IMG/VR virus record: IMGVR_UViG_3300025949_000038
Span: 1-47,123 of that record
DNA: 47,123 nucleotides
Source: a virus
Direction: 5' to 3' (one strand)
Each line of letters starts with the position of its first letter. Within the stretch, counting starts at the first letter, position 1. The notes beneath the pieces were generated by a model. That model did no database searches. It was not told the origin of the DNA and saw only the letters and a program-made list of their open reading frames with translations. Shown piece by piece: positions 27,711 through 36,850 of this stretch. Position numbers and translations under genes: made by a program.

Positions 27711-28715
27711 TTAGATGATCCTCACCAGATAATTCATGATAATGGTCGGCTGCGCGATAGCGAATGCCGTGCTGCTGCCGCCTTGTGCTGTACCAGTAAA
27801 TGACGAACTCGCGGACAGAAGAGAGACTAGAGTAAAGTCCGCCGCGCCAGTTTCACCGCCGCCATAGCCGACGACAGCGCCACCAGGCACGAATCCGTGG
27901 CCTCCGCTTGGCGACGAAATGGTTGTGGTCACCGAGCCAGCCGGGGTGTAAGGTGGCAGGTTTGAGGTGACAAGAACTTGTGATTGCGAACCACCCGTCG
28001 CGCCGAGAGCGGCGGCCGACGTTCCAAAATAACTTGCGGTCAAACGAGAGGCCGCAGACCCTCCCATGTCATCCTTGCCCGCCGGGATGCGCCCTCGCAG
28101 ATCGGGGAGATTGAACGTTGTGCTGCCATCGCCCGTGCCGAATGAAGTTCCGCAAAGCGCGAACAGGACAGAGTAGGTTGTTCGGCTGATCGCCTGACCG
28201 TATGGCAACACAAAGCTTGAATTGGGCGCGGTCGTGCCGATGAATGGCATCATCCCGCCGATCGGGATGCTATAGGGAGTTCCGTAAAAATTCTGAAGAT
28301 AGAAAATGCCGGCGCTGGCGTTATAGAGTGCTACATAAGGAACGCCGCTAACGAGCGTGCCGGCTGGCAGATCAACCCCAGGTGAAAGCTGAATTGTTTT
28401 ATTGCCAAGGCTATCGACGTTTAACGCGCACGCTCCGGTATTCGTGAAACTAGCCGTGAACGCGACAATCTGCCCGTTCATTTCGGCTAGGCTTTGAAAT
28501 TGCTGATAAGTCGCTAGAGTGTAGACACTGCCACCACCACCCGTAACAGTCGCGCCTGCAATGTCATCGCGATACTTCGCGACGGAGGCCATCATGGCGC
28601 GGGCGGAGTCGTTGACGGTTGAGGGTGCCTGTCCTTCTGCCCAATTGACCGTGCTGTCGGCGCTCGCATTCGTAGCGGCCGTCTGGGACCACGATTTGAC
28701 TCCAGTCGTAGACAT
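27711..28715 (-). CDS. Tail collar-domain protein
   Basis: 334 aa. The N-terminal part (about 1-60) starts SWSQTAATNASADSTVNWAE, then ALNVDSLGNKTI. The collar domain begins GGMMPFIGTTAPNSSFVLPY and has STTFNLPDLRGRIPAGKDD, the classic Phage_tail_collar signature. Gly/Ser-rich C-terminus. A virion-associated fibre or collar component involved in adsorption. It abuts the endolysin side after the antisense gene. Confidence 0.9.
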   Translation of the reverse strand: MSTTGVKSWSQTAATNASADSTVNWAEGQAPSTVNDSARAMMASVAKYRDDIAGATVTGGGGSVYTLATYQQFQSLAEMNGQIVAFTASFTNTGACALNVDSLGNKTIQLSPGVDLPAGTLVSGVPYVALYNASAGIFYLQNFYGTPYSIPIGGMMPFIGTTAPNSSFVLPYGQAISRTTYSVLFALCGTSFGTGDGSTTFNLPDLRGRIPAGKDDMGGSAASRLTASYFGTSAAALGATGGSQSQVLVTSNLPPYTPAGSVTTTISSPSGGHGFVPGGAVVGYGGGETGAADFTLVSLLSASSSFTGTAQGGSSTAFAIAQPTIIMNYLVRII

Positions 28716-28720
28716 TTAGA

Positions 28721-29425
28721 TTATCCTCTTGGGAATACGGGAGCGCGGAAGGCGCTCTTGAGGGCGGAAAGGGCAACCGGCTTGCGCGGTGCGTAGAAGA
28801 TCGGAGGCGCCTGCATATCGGGGATCTGAGCAAAGGCGGGCATTGGGGCGTCCTGTACCTGCTGTTGCGGAGCCTGCGGAGGCGGGGCAAAGACGGGAGC
28901 GGATGGTAGTTGCGGGGTGATCGCCATGGGCGGGGCTAAAGGGGCGCCAGGAGCCGCAGCGGGGCTTGCCTGTGCGGTCTGTGGCACGGTCTGGGGACTG
29001 CCCCCGAACCACTGCGCCTCTCTCTGGCGCCTCGCGACAAGGCCGGGGTTAACCTCACCGCCAGCCTTGTTGTATTGAAGGAAAATCTGCTGGGCCTTGT
29101 CGAGATCGCCGGACTTGACGGCCTGACCGAGCCCGGATTGCTGCCAAGCCGGTCCCGCGTTATATGTAAGGCTGGTTAGAGCGGCCCTGACACCCGGAGG
29201 AAGGTTCGGGGCGAAGGAATCGACGGCAGCGGCGGCTTTCCCTACTTCATCGCTAAAGCGCTGCTCGTGAATGGCCTTGAGTTGATCCGGGGGGATATTC
29301 TCGTCGCCCGGCTGGGCCTTGGTGCCATAGCCGGAACTTGACTGCTTGTAATCCCATTGCGCTTGAGGGGTGTAGCCTTCGCTGCCCTTGATCGCGTCCA
29401 GATATTGAGGATCAAGAATAGACAT
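28721..29425 (-). CDS. GH24-type lysozyme, probably virion-associated
   Basis: 234 aa. N-terminal muramidase: E16 (KGSEGYT), D25 nine residues later as in T4 lysozyme, GYGT (32-35), and SLTYNAGPAWQQSG. Residues about 150-215 form a Pro/Gln/Ala-rich tail, and the end (ALSAFKSAF-like) is basic. Its place among ejection-protein genes, away from the holin and endolysin, suggests it opens peptidoglycan during DNA entry. Confidence 0.8.
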   Translation of the reverse strand: MSILDPQYLDAIKGSEGYTPQAQWDYKQSSSGYGTKAQPGDENIPPDQLKAIHEQRFSDEVGKAAAAVDSFAPNLPPGVRAALTSLTYNAGPAWQQSGLGQAVKSGDLDKAQQIFLQYNKAGGEVNPGLVARRQREAQWFGGSPQTVPQTAQASPAAAPGAPLAPPMAITPQLPSAPVFAPPPQAPQQQVQDAPMPAFAQIPDMQAPPIFYAPRKPVALSALKSAFRAPVFPRG

Positions 29426-29606
29426 GTGGTGGCTCGTTCAGTCCTTGATCGTGTTTGCTGTGATTTCGGCGAACATCTATTTCGACCTGACACCAAACAA
29501 GATGCTGGCGGCTGTTATCGGCGGCGGCTTCGCGCTACTTGCTACGCTGATCTGGAACGACGTTGCCGAAATATGGGCTCGTAAGAAGCGCCGGCCGCAG
29601 CGCTGA
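29424..29606 (+). CDS. Second antisense-oriented small membrane protein
   Basis: 60 aa; ATG 29424 overlaps the divergent lysozyme ATG by 2 nt (CATG). WWLVQSLIVFAVISANIYFD and MLAAVIGGGFALLATLIWND are two helices, with a basic end (WARKKRRPQR). It overlaps the end of the ejection-protein gene by 72 nt on the opposite strand. Similar layout and ANIY motif to 27507-27710, indicating relatedness. Ribosome site weak (GAGG at long spacing). Confidence 0.55.
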   Translation: MWWLVQSLIVFAVISANIYFDLTPNKMLAAVIGGGFALLATLIWNDVAEIWARKKRRPQR

Positions 29607-31076
29607 GAGCGCCACGCTCGTCTTTGGAGGCAAGATCGCAGGATTGGCTTGACCCAGCGGAGAGCGGCGCCGAATAGCTTCCGCTGCACGTTCTGCCTGC
29701 TTCACGACAGCCCGGTTGTTGAACATCTTCGCGGCTCTACCAGCGGCGGCGCCGGCAATAGCGCCAGGCAACCCGCCGGCCTCATAACCAGCCGTACCGC
29801 CGGCAAGCATTCCTAGACCGCCACCGCCGCCGAGCAGGTTTGCGACGTGGCGAACAAAGTTCTGGCTCGCCGTCCCTTTGACGATCTTTTCGAGGTCGGC
29901 CTTGGTTTCGGGCGAGAGATACTTGGCCTCATTGCTCAGCAGGTAGTTCGCCACGTGCTGCCTGATCTTGTTGCCGACGTTCATGCCGGAGTGTTCGCCG
30001 GCCGCCCTGAGATCAGCCCGAGCCAATCGCTTGTCGAGGGCTTCCGTTGCCTTCGCGGCCGCGTAGTTTTTATCAGCTTCGCGGATCTTCGCCATCGTGC
30101 CTGGCGAGTTCTGCTCGATCGCGTTCTCGATCTTGCCGAGAGCGACAAATGCTCCGGCCTTATTGGCGTCAGGAGCGCCGAGCAGGCTTTTCACGTTCTG
30201 GCGAGCCGCAACAAGATCAGCCACATCGGAAGCGCCAGCCGTAGCGGGGCTTTTGATCTCGGCAACTGCCTTGTGGATGCTATCGGCTGTCGAGGGTCGG
30301 ATACCTTTGTTGTTCAAGGCCTGGGTAATATCGTCGGCTAGGTTGTCCAGCGTCGATTGATGGATTGGCGTTGCCACGTTGCGGCTGGTCATGGCGTCGT
30401 AAGCGTTGGTGGCTTCCGACTTCACATCAGCCAGTGCAGGCGTTGCCGCCTTCAGCGCGCGAGCCTCTGATATCGAGTTGATGGCCTTGGCAACCCCAGC
30501 GCCGCCCAGCAGTGCGCCGGCAGCGCGTGCATACGGCTCAGCCGCCGTTCCCTGTGTCAGCGCTCCAGCGCCTTCGCTGGCTAACGCAGGAGCCGCCACA
30601 CGGCTTGCAAACAGCTTGCCGGCTGTCTTGAGCAATCCCGGTCCTGCGAGCTCTGGATCAACCATCGCAGGCAGGAATTCCGCGCCGGTCTTCAAAACGC
30701 TCCCAAGTCCAGTTTGCGGCTGATAGTCGGGCGATACGATGGGATCTTTTACGGTCGATCGGATATCTTCGGACGTTGGAGCATTTGCGAGTACACCAAG
30801 ACCGGGAATGATCTTAGATGCCGCAGAAGCCGCCGACTTGATACCGGACGTATCAAAGCCAAACTTTGAGCCGGCCAGGTCAAGTCCCTTCGTCGCGAGA
30901 TCGCGGGCGTCGCCACCCATGCCAAGCGTGCTGATCGTCGCATTCCCGAGACCGGCGCCGACAGACTTCGCGGCATCCTCGCCCATCGAGGGCTTATCGA
31001 GCACGAAGCCAGCAGGCAAATCAGGGCCCGCCGGCTGATCCAACACGAAGCCCGGAGGAAGTGCGCTCACTGCCAT
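29535..31076 (-). CDS. Internal virion / DNA ejection protein
   Basis: 513 aa. It starts with a tandem repeat (LPPGFVLDQPAGPDLPAGFVLDKP), then long Ala/Gly/Leu-rich helices. The C-terminal GGGGGLGMLAGGTAGYEAGG (about 430-449), with LPGAIAGAAAGRAAK after it, is amphiphilic. Podovirus ejection proteins are large, Ala-rich and membrane-active in this way. Third of three consecutive candidates. The final 10 nt of the upstream gene overlap its start. Confidence 0.7.
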   Translation of the reverse strand: MAVSALPPGFVLDQPAGPDLPAGFVLDKPSMGEDAAKSVGAGLGNATISTLGMGGDARDLATKGLDLAGSKFGFDTSGIKSAASAASKIIPGLGVLANAPTSEDIRSTVKDPIVSPDYQPQTGLGSVLKTGAEFLPAMVDPELAGPGLLKTAGKLFASRVAAPALASEGAGALTQGTAAEPYARAAGALLGGAGVAKAINSISEARALKAATPALADVKSEATNAYDAMTSRNVATPIHQSTLDNLADDITQALNNKGIRPSTADSIHKAVAEIKSPATAGASDVADLVAARQNVKSLLGAPDANKAGAFVALGKIENAIEQNSPGTMAKIREADKNYAAAKATEALDKRLARADLRAAGEHSGMNVGNKIRQHVANYLLSNEAKYLSPETKADLEKIVKGTASQNFVRHVANLLGGGGGLGMLAGGTAGYEAGGLPGAIAGAAAGRAAKMFNNRAVVKQAERAAEAIRRRSPLGQANPAILPPKTSVALSALRPALLTSPYFGNVVPDQRSK

Positions 31077-32521
31077 TTCCCGTTGCGGAAGGTGATCTTC
31101 TGGCCGGTCTGCGGATTGGTCGCGGTCATCCCCTCCTGGATCTGAGGAGCCTGCGCGCCGCTTATGCCGCTATTACGCTCCGTCACCTTCTTAGTGATGG
31201 CATCGTTCAATTCTCTGTTGATGCCGGGAGCTTCCTTCCCGAGAATGGCCTGATGAGTTTCGTTGAGCTGGTCGCGCTTGCCGTTCAAAAGGCCAACAAA
31301 ATCATTGATGCCTTGCTTAAGCTGGCGCAGCGGAAGGTTAGAGCTCGCAAGCTTGTTCCAAGCCTCAATTTCATGGTCGGAGACGCGTCCAGCTTTGTAC
31401 GCCGCCGACATTTCATCCGTTACGGCCTTGATGTCATCTTGGACCGCCTGCACTGCCGTGCCCTGCTTGGGGTCGAGCGGCGTGTTTACCGCGATATCAT
31501 TGCGAATGGCGTTGAGGGCTGTCCAGCCCGTATCCCCCATGTTTTCGAGGTCATCACTCAGCTTGCCGATATGATGTTGGACAGTGTTTAGCGCGACGAT
31601 GGAGCGGCCGGACTGACCATTTGGTGCATAATCGCCCTGCGTCTTGAACCGAAGCGGGATGTTTGATTCGTCAAACGTCGGGTCAATCGCATGCGCAGCC
31701 GCCATGATGGCGGCGCGTGCCGGACCTCGCCCAATATTTGAGGGCAGGGCCCGACCATCCAAGACGGCTTCAACATGGCCGCGATATTCTGAGGGAACCG
31801 TTTGCAAAAGCTGCTGGCGCGATGCGCCAGATTGCGCCATTCCAGAGATCTTGTCCGTCAAGTTCTGCGCATCTCCACCAGAGGTGCCAGAAGTCAGCGG
31901 CTTGAATTCCTGAGTGATCGGATTCCAGCTATAAGGATGTTCCTGACCGAAGCCATCCTTGACCATCTTCACATCGGTCTTATTAGTCAGCGCCTCAGTA
32001 AGTAGGGTCTTGCCAGCTTCCGGGTTCATGACCGCCAAAAGCGCTTTCTGCGGGCCGAGAACCGGCACCAAAGAATCATACTGAGCCTTGAGATTCTGCT
32101 GCTGCATACCCTGCGGGTCGGTACGCTGCCCGGTAATAAGGCCAGTGATCCCGCCAGCTAGAGCCTGAAGAGGACCGCCTGCATTTACGAAGTTTTGCAG
32201 GCCAGCACCAAAATTCCCCCCAAAAGAATTACCCCCGAGAGCCGGTGGAAGAGGCTGTTGAGGCTGTTGAGGCAACGCACCCTGCGTGGGCTGAGCAGTC
32301 GGGGGCGTCATAGCCTGCTGCGGGACGAACTGATCTGGATTACCAATGCGCGGCATCTGATAGCCGCCAATAGCCATGGGCGCGGCCTGAGCCGATTGAT
32401 CCGGCTGCTGTTGCTGGAAGCCGGCCGATTGATAGCTACCGAGTGACGGCAGGAGCCGATCCAGCAAGCCGCCCTGCCCGCCATAGGTTGAAGGCTGGAA
32501 AAGAGAGTCAAGCAGCCCCAT
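31067..32521 (-). CDS. Internal virion / DNA ejection protein
   Basis: 484 aa. A Gln/Pro-rich N-terminal third with phage-structural MGLLDSLFQPSTYGGQGGLL, then GPLQALAGGITGLITGQRTD. The C-terminal helices include VQDDIKAVTDEMSAAYKAG, and the end is TNPQTGQKITFRNGKWQ. This last motif is common at C-termini of podoviral internal proteins. Likely enters the cell with DNA. Confidence 0.7.
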   Translation of the reverse strand: MGLLDSLFQPSTYGGQGGLLDRLLPSLGSYQSAGFQQQQPDQSAQAAPMAIGGYQMPRIGNPDQFVPQQAMTPPTAQPTQGALPQQPQQPLPPALGGNSFGGNFGAGLQNFVNAGGPLQALAGGITGLITGQRTDPQGMQQQNLKAQYDSLVPVLGPQKALLAVMNPEAGKTLLTEALTNKTDVKMVKDGFGQEHPYSWNPITQEFKPLTSGTSGGDAQNLTDKISGMAQSGASRQQLLQTVPSEYRGHVEAVLDGRALPSNIGRGPARAAIMAAAHAIDPTFDESNIPLRFKTQGDYAPNGQSGRSIVALNTVQHHIGKLSDDLENMGDTGWTALNAIRNDIAVNTPLDPKQGTAVQAVQDDIKAVTDEMSAAYKAGRVSDHEIEAWNKLASSNLPLRQLKQGINDFVGLLNGKRDQLNETHQAILGKEAPGINRELNDAITKKVTERNSGISGAQAPQIQEGMTATNPQTGQKITFRNGKWQ

Positions 32522-33388
32522 CTACTTCCCCCCCTTCGGCCAGAGGTTGCCGAGTGCGCCAATCCCCTGCATGATCGTGCCGAACTGCTGCGCACCGCTC
32601 ATCTGCTGCGTTCCCGTGCTAGTCCCGCTCGACTGCGAACCAAGCCCCCCAATCCCGCCGACAAGAGCAGAAAGCATGCCAAGGTTCTGCAAGGGAATGC
32701 CGAGCCGCTGGGCTTCTGCCGCAAGCGTGTTCGATGCGCCGGAATTGAGCGCTTCCTGACCAGCACCAATCGAGCTGACGCCAGCACCACGGTTGGCAAG
32801 ATCCTGCTGCTGAAGGCCGGCGAGAATGCCGGAATTGGTATTGCCAGCGTTATAGAGATTGCCGGCCGCGCCCTGCTGGTTCTGGACGTTCTGGTTATAT
32901 TGTCCGGTCAAAACCGGAGCCAATCCAGACGTAAGGCCATAGGCAAGTGCCGTGCTGTTGGCCGGCGAGAAATCACGGCCGGCTGCCGCGAACTGGCCAT
33001 TGACCGAACTCGTAATGTTGTTCTTCAGTGCCGAAAGCTGGTCTCCAATGCCCGGCGTCTGCATCGGGTCATAGTTCGTATTCGAGGCGAGCGGATTGGT
33101 CGCGTTGTAATAGTTCTGATAGTTATGGTTGACCGCGCCGGCCTGGTTCATCGCGCCGCCACCATTCAGCAGGTTCGACGTGAGACCCTGCACGGCAGGC
33201 GCATATTGACCAACGCTTGATCCGTTCTGCTCAATCGTGTTCAGCGCGTTGCTCTGCGTGCCGTTGAGTGAGGTCTGCGGCAGATAGCCATTCAACTGCC
33301 CGAGGATACCCTGAAGCTGCCCCTGCGCGGGCGCCCAAGGTGCAGTCGTAGAGCTCTGCTGTTGTGTGGAGGAAGACTGTCCGCCCAT
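32522..33388 (-). CDS. Internal virion / DNA ejection protein (gp7/gp16-like)
   Basis: 288 aa. It starts GGQSSSTQQQSSTTAPWAPA, then Asn/Gln/Gly/Ala-rich repeats; GRDFSPANSTALAYGLTSGL is a pattern seen in podoviral injection proteins. The C-terminus is glycine-rich (LGMLSALVGGIGGLGSQSSG). Stop and start abut the neighbours exactly (TAG/ATG spacing of one base). Confidence 0.7.
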   Translation of the reverse strand: MGGQSSSTQQQSSTTAPWAPAQGQLQGILGQLNGYLPQTSLNGTQSNALNTIEQNGSSVGQYAPAVQGLTSNLLNGGGAMNQAGAVNHNYQNYYNATNPLASNTNYDPMQTPGIGDQLSALKNNITSSVNGQFAAAGRDFSPANSTALAYGLTSGLAPVLTGQYNQNVQNQQGAAGNLYNAGNTNSGILAGLQQQDLANRGAGVSSIGAGQEALNSGASNTLAAEAQRLGIPLQNLGMLSALVGGIGGLGSQSSGTSTGTQQMSGAQQFGTIMQGIGALGNLWPKGGK

Positions 33389-33792
33389 TATAGTGCCTTC
33401 TCTAGAACAACGTGCTCGACGCGATAGCCATCCAGCACACGTTGCCAGCCCTTTCGGCCGTAAATTCTCATCTTCGTGCAGCCCTCATCGCGAGCGTACT
33501 GCTCGATCTTTTCAAAAAGCGGCAACCATTGCTCACGATCACGGCCGGCACACGCGGTCAACACGCAAACCTTGTTGCGCGGCTTCACAAGTTGCGTCGT
33601 GGCAACTGCCATGATCTCGGTGCCATCCCATGCAAGCCAGATAAGCTGCATGCCGGTGAACACATCGGCCTCAAGATCGTCAAAGCTTGAGAGTTCTGTA
33701 TTGTCGATTGCAGCTCGAAGCCTGTCCCTGACATGCGGCCAGATCTCGTCAACCCTTGCAGGGTCAACGCAGATCAAACTAATTGGCTTCAT
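33388..33792 (-). CDS. GNAT-like acetyltransferase fold protein
   Basis: 134 aa from ATG 33792, overlapping the upstream gene by 14 nt; the 33822 start is too far inside it. DEIWPHVRDRLRAAIDNTEL, DVFTGMQLIWLAWDGTEIMA and LFEKIEQYARDEGCTKMRIY then GRKGWQRVLDGY. This is a divergent GNAT fold found among late podovirus genes. Substrate unknown; the AcCoA loop is not canonical. Confidence 0.65.
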   Translation of the reverse strand: MKPISLICVDPARVDEIWPHVRDRLRAAIDNTELSSFDDLEADVFTGMQLIWLAWDGTEIMAVATTQLVKPRNKVCVLTACAGRDREQWLPLFEKIEQYARDEGCTKMRIYGRKGWQRVLDGYRVEHVVLEKAL

Positions 33793-34240
33793 ATTCGCCG
33801 CTGACAATGTAAGTCTTGCCATCGGCGCCCGGATACGTGCCGTCTGTCTTGAATACGTCGATATTGGAGCTTCCGGCGAGAAAGCGCCCCATCAGCAAAA
33901 TGTTGTCCGTCACGTTGTAGGAATCGAACGTGAAATTCCCCGTGCTCAACGGCGCAACCGGAGGCGTAAACCGCAGCCAACTCGATCCCGTCCCGTTGGT
34001 CGTAATGATGCCGGTCATCGAGAAGAAGATCGTCTTGCCGATCTGTTTATACCGGCCTGATGCAGAGGCCGTCGTAAGCGTTCCGCTCGCAGAGGTAAGC
34101 GTTGGCGTAAAGGCAGTCCACGCCGCCTCGTAGCCCGTCGTTTGACCCTGTACGGTATCGAGACCAGACCCAACCTGTTGCAGGCTCATGATGACCTTGG
34201 ATAGGTCTTTTTCCTGCGTGCCTGGCACATATGTTGCCAT
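33779..34240 (-). CDS. Small tail fibre / spike-tip protein
   Basis: 153 aa from ATG 34240, in TGATG overlap with the hub gene. N-terminal helix DLSKVIMSLQQVGSGLDTVQ, then the beta-rich AAWTAFTPTLTSASGTLTTA and YKQIGKTIFFSMTGIITTNG. This YKxIGKTxFF motif is frequent in tail fibre C-terminal modules. A minor tail component directly downstream of the hub. Confidence 0.65.
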   Translation of the reverse strand: MATYVPGTQEKDLSKVIMSLQQVGSGLDTVQGQTTGYEAAWTAFTPTLTSASGTLTTASASGRYKQIGKTIFFSMTGIITTNGTGSSWLRFTPPVAPLSTGNFTFDSYNVTDNILLMGRFLAGSSNIDVFKTDGTYPGADGKTYIVSGEYEAN

Positions 34241-35940
34241 CACACTTCACCATCAGGCGAAATCGAGGGTTCGACGCCAGCGCAATAGGTCCAGTTCGTT
34301 CCAGCAGGAATCCTGCCCTTGAAGCGCGAATAGCGCGTGGAAAGATGGAAGTCACAGCGCCCGGTTCGCGAGTTGATCGCGATCTCTGCCGTCTGGCCCG
34401 GTGTGGCCTGCTGCGTCTCACGCGAGGAACATGAGCCGTAAAAGCTCGCCGCATCCGTAATCGGCCGAAAGCCATCGATATGAATACGCTGGCCGTCCGT
34501 GCCCTGCTCTGCGCTCTCAAGTGTGGCTTCGAGGTTGGAACCACGGAAAAAGCCCTGCTTGTGCGTGATATCGAACTGCGCAATTTCCGGCTGAACCGCC
34601 GTCGAATAGGCATCCAGGCTCAGCGTCAAGGCGTCGATCGAGGACGAGATCGTGTCGAGGTTTTCCAGTGTCAGGCCGGTTTGCGAGATACCGAGCAGAT
34701 ATTCACCTGAGATTGTGATCGTGAAGAACCGGGCCAACGCGCCGTCATAGCCCATGATCTTATCATACACGCCGGCAGAACCGGCACCTGATTTATAGGC
34801 CCAATAAACCCGCGTGGTGCGCGGATCTGATGCGCCGATCATCAATTGCAGGCTGGTGCGGTCGAGATCATTCAGGAACGTCCGGTCAACCTTCTCGCGA
34901 CCGATCTGCTGCGGAAAGCCGCCGGGATCGATCTTCTGAAAGCCCTGGTTGGAATAGAAGAAGATCGTTGAGCCGGCCCGAACGATTGAGTATGGGGCAA
35001 ACAAGCCGACCTGATCGCTGATGCGTTCGATCTGGAAGATAATAGCGGACCCTGGGATATACGACATGCGCCGCATCGCCTGGTCCTGGAACACAATCCC
35101 GAACTCACCGCCGGCAACCCCCCGGACAATGCCGCCGTCAGGGAAATCCTGATAGTTGGAGCCGAGCGTTACGTTATCCCACGAGGTCGAGGCGTTGAAG
35201 TTATTGAGACCAGACCATTGGATGCGGTAGGGCTGCGAGAGAAGCCCGGAGAGCACGAGAAACCGGCCAACCACTGAGATGTAGGCTGCCTGCGGAGGGC
35301 TACCAAGCGAGTTCGAGAATGCAGTGGCAGACGACAGATCAAAGACCTGCAAGGGCTCGTTGGCTTGGGTTGCCCAGACAAGGCTTCCCGTCTGCACGAA
35401 CTGCCATTGAGCGTTGGAAGACAGCGAGGCATAGTGTGAAGTAACGTTGACCGTGCCAGAGCCGCCCGAGGTATTGATGGCCGTGCCACCGGGAGTCGCA
35501 GAGACGTTGAAGCTGCTGCCGCTTGGGCTTTTGGCATAGTAGACTGTGCCGGCAACAATCTGGGAAGGGAGCGTTCCCGATCCGGCGCCAAATACTATCG
35601 GCTCCTGGTCAGCGAATGAATTGGCGTAAGTTACAACGCCGGGGCTTGCGTTCGAGATCGTACAGTTTGCAATCCGGCTCACCGGAATCCAGCTAAGATC
35701 CGTGTTGTTCAGCCGATAGAGGCCGTTGCTAGTGCCGGCGAAGACCTGAACCGTGCCGTCAGATTTCAGGGCGTAGAAGGCGCCACGGCACGCGGAAGGC
35801 ATGGCTTGGGTTGCCGCTGCAAACGATGGGAACGGGCCGTAACCGTCCCCGCGAGGAATGACGTTCTGGATCGCGTGTGCAGTGTCGTTCTCATAATCCG
35901 AAGTGTCAGGCAACCACTCATTGAGTTTGAGAAGCGGCAT
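34240..35940 (-). CDS. Tail hub / packaged-DNA stabilisation protein (P22 gp10-like)
   Basis: 566 aa. N-terminal NEWLPDTSDYENDTAHAIQN typical of gp10-like hubs, then blades with YRIQWSGLNNFNASTSWDNV, YQDFPDGGIVRGVAGGEFGI, VFQDQAMRRMSYI, APYSIVRAGSTIFFYSNQGF. Residues about 95-170 (TYANSFADQEPIVFGAGSGT to NTSGGSGTVNVTSHY) look like an inserted beta-sandwich that interrupts the first blade. It seals the portal-adaptor channel. Confidence 0.8.
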   Translation of the reverse strand: MPLLKLNEWLPDTSDYENDTAHAIQNVIPRGDGYGPFPSFAAATQAMPSACRGAFYALKSDGTVQVFAGTSNGLYRLNNTDLSWIPVSRIANCTISNASPGVVTYANSFADQEPIVFGAGSGTLPSQIVAGTVYYAKSPSGSSFNVSATPGGTAINTSGGSGTVNVTSHYASLSSNAQWQFVQTGSLVWATQANEPLQVFDLSSATAFSNSLGSPPQAAYISVVGRFLVLSGLLSQPYRIQWSGLNNFNASTSWDNVTLGSNYQDFPDGGIVRGVAGGEFGIVFQDQAMRRMSYIPGSAIIFQIERISDQVGLFAPYSIVRAGSTIFFYSNQGFQKIDPGGFPQQIGREKVDRTFLNDLDRTSLQLMIGASDPRTTRVYWAYKSGAGSAGVYDKIMGYDGALARFFTITISGEYLLGISQTGLTLENLDTISSSIDALTLSLDAYSTAVQPEIAQFDITHKQGFFRGSNLEATLESAEQGTDGQRIHIDGFRPITDAASFYGSCSSRETQQATPGQTAEIAINSRTGRCDFHLSTRYSRFKGRIPAGTNWTYCAGVEPSISPDGEV

Positions 35941-36539
35941 TAGGGCGTGACGCTCAGCACGCGAATTGCCATGCCCTGACGCTCGTTGAAGTCAAGCATG
36001 GCGATCTCGTCAAATACCTCGTCCCTGCGGGCCTTCCAGAGAGCGGCTTTCGTGGCGTCCTTGGTGAAGGCAGTTGCCTCTACCAACGTTCCGAACAGAT
36101 AAGCGTCGGGATGATTGGTCCAAAGCCAATTCAGCGTTCCGCTAACCGCAGCGGTTCGCTGATAGTAGACCATTTGTAGTCCGGTATCGTCCTGGGGGTT
36201 GATCGAGATGCTTGTACCCTCGATCGTGAATTCCTGCGGCGTACCTGCAACAGAATAAGGCGTGTCATACTTGAACGCAGACGGAGCGACGTAATTCAAA
36301 TCAGTCGTGGGCTGCCCCGTCCACGTAACGCGGCGATAGCCGAGAAAATCAGTCGGGAGTGTTCCAACACCCGCCGTCGTGGCAATGGAAACAGTCGTCT
36401 CCATCGGCCGGACCTTCAACCTCCGACACGCCGACGCTTCAAACAGCGTAATCATGTCGGGAATGTAGGCTGTCAGATCAGACCGAGCGAGCCAGTTTGC
36501 TACTTGGGCCTGAAGATCGGCATAAGTGGAAAGGCTCAC
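35940..36539 (-). CDS. Head-tail adaptor (P22 gp4-like)
   Basis: 199 aa. YADLQAQVANWLARSDLTAY, then IPDMITLFEASACRRLKVRP is the helical start common to these adaptors. Then DFLGYRRVTWTGQPT and a C-terminal LVEATAFTKDATKAALWKAR. It connects the portal ring to the hub. Single-base overlap with hub start. Confidence 0.8.
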   Translation of the reverse strand: MSLSTYADLQAQVANWLARSDLTAYIPDMITLFEASACRRLKVRPMETTVSIATTAGVGTLPTDFLGYRRVTWTGQPTTDLNYVAPSAFKYDTPYSVAGTPQEFTIEGTSISINPQDDTGLQMVYYQRTAAVSGTLNWLWTNHPDAYLFGTLVEATAFTKDATKAALWKARRDEVFDEIAMLDFNERQGMAIRVLSVTP

Positions 36540-36850
36540 GATCCAAACCCCATGAAGCCCTGAACCTGGGCGCTGTCAGTGCGCAAATACGCCCACTCAG
36601 GATCTTTCAGCTTGCGTTCGACGAGCGCGTCCATCTCAGGACCGAACAGGCGAATGGTGGTGTTGCCCCTCGCCCATTCCTCGTTCAGCCAGCGCACCAT
36701 AATTACGTTTGGAATACGGGCAACGTGCCGCCCCCAATCGCTATTCTGCTTCTCGGCGCGCAAGGCTTTGTTGTGCTCTAGAATGTCCTCCACGTCCTGA
36801 ATCTGCTCGACAACGGTCTTATCGTCTTCGAGGAAGATCCTGGTTTGCAT
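36536..36850 (-). CDS. Small structural or connector protein
   Basis: 104 aa. MQTRIFLEDDKTVVEQIQDV, VEDILEHNKALRAEKQNSDW, IPNVIMVRWLNEEWARGNTT, IRLFGPEMDALVERKLKDPE. This set is recurrent in podoviruses between capsid and adaptor genes. Function unproven; head completion possible. Confidence 0.65.
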   Translation of the reverse strand: MQTRIFLEDDKTVVEQIQDVEDILEHNKALRAEKQNSDWGRHVARIPNVIMVRWLNEEWARGNTTIRLFGPEMDALVERKLKDPEWAYLRTDSAQVQGFMGFGS

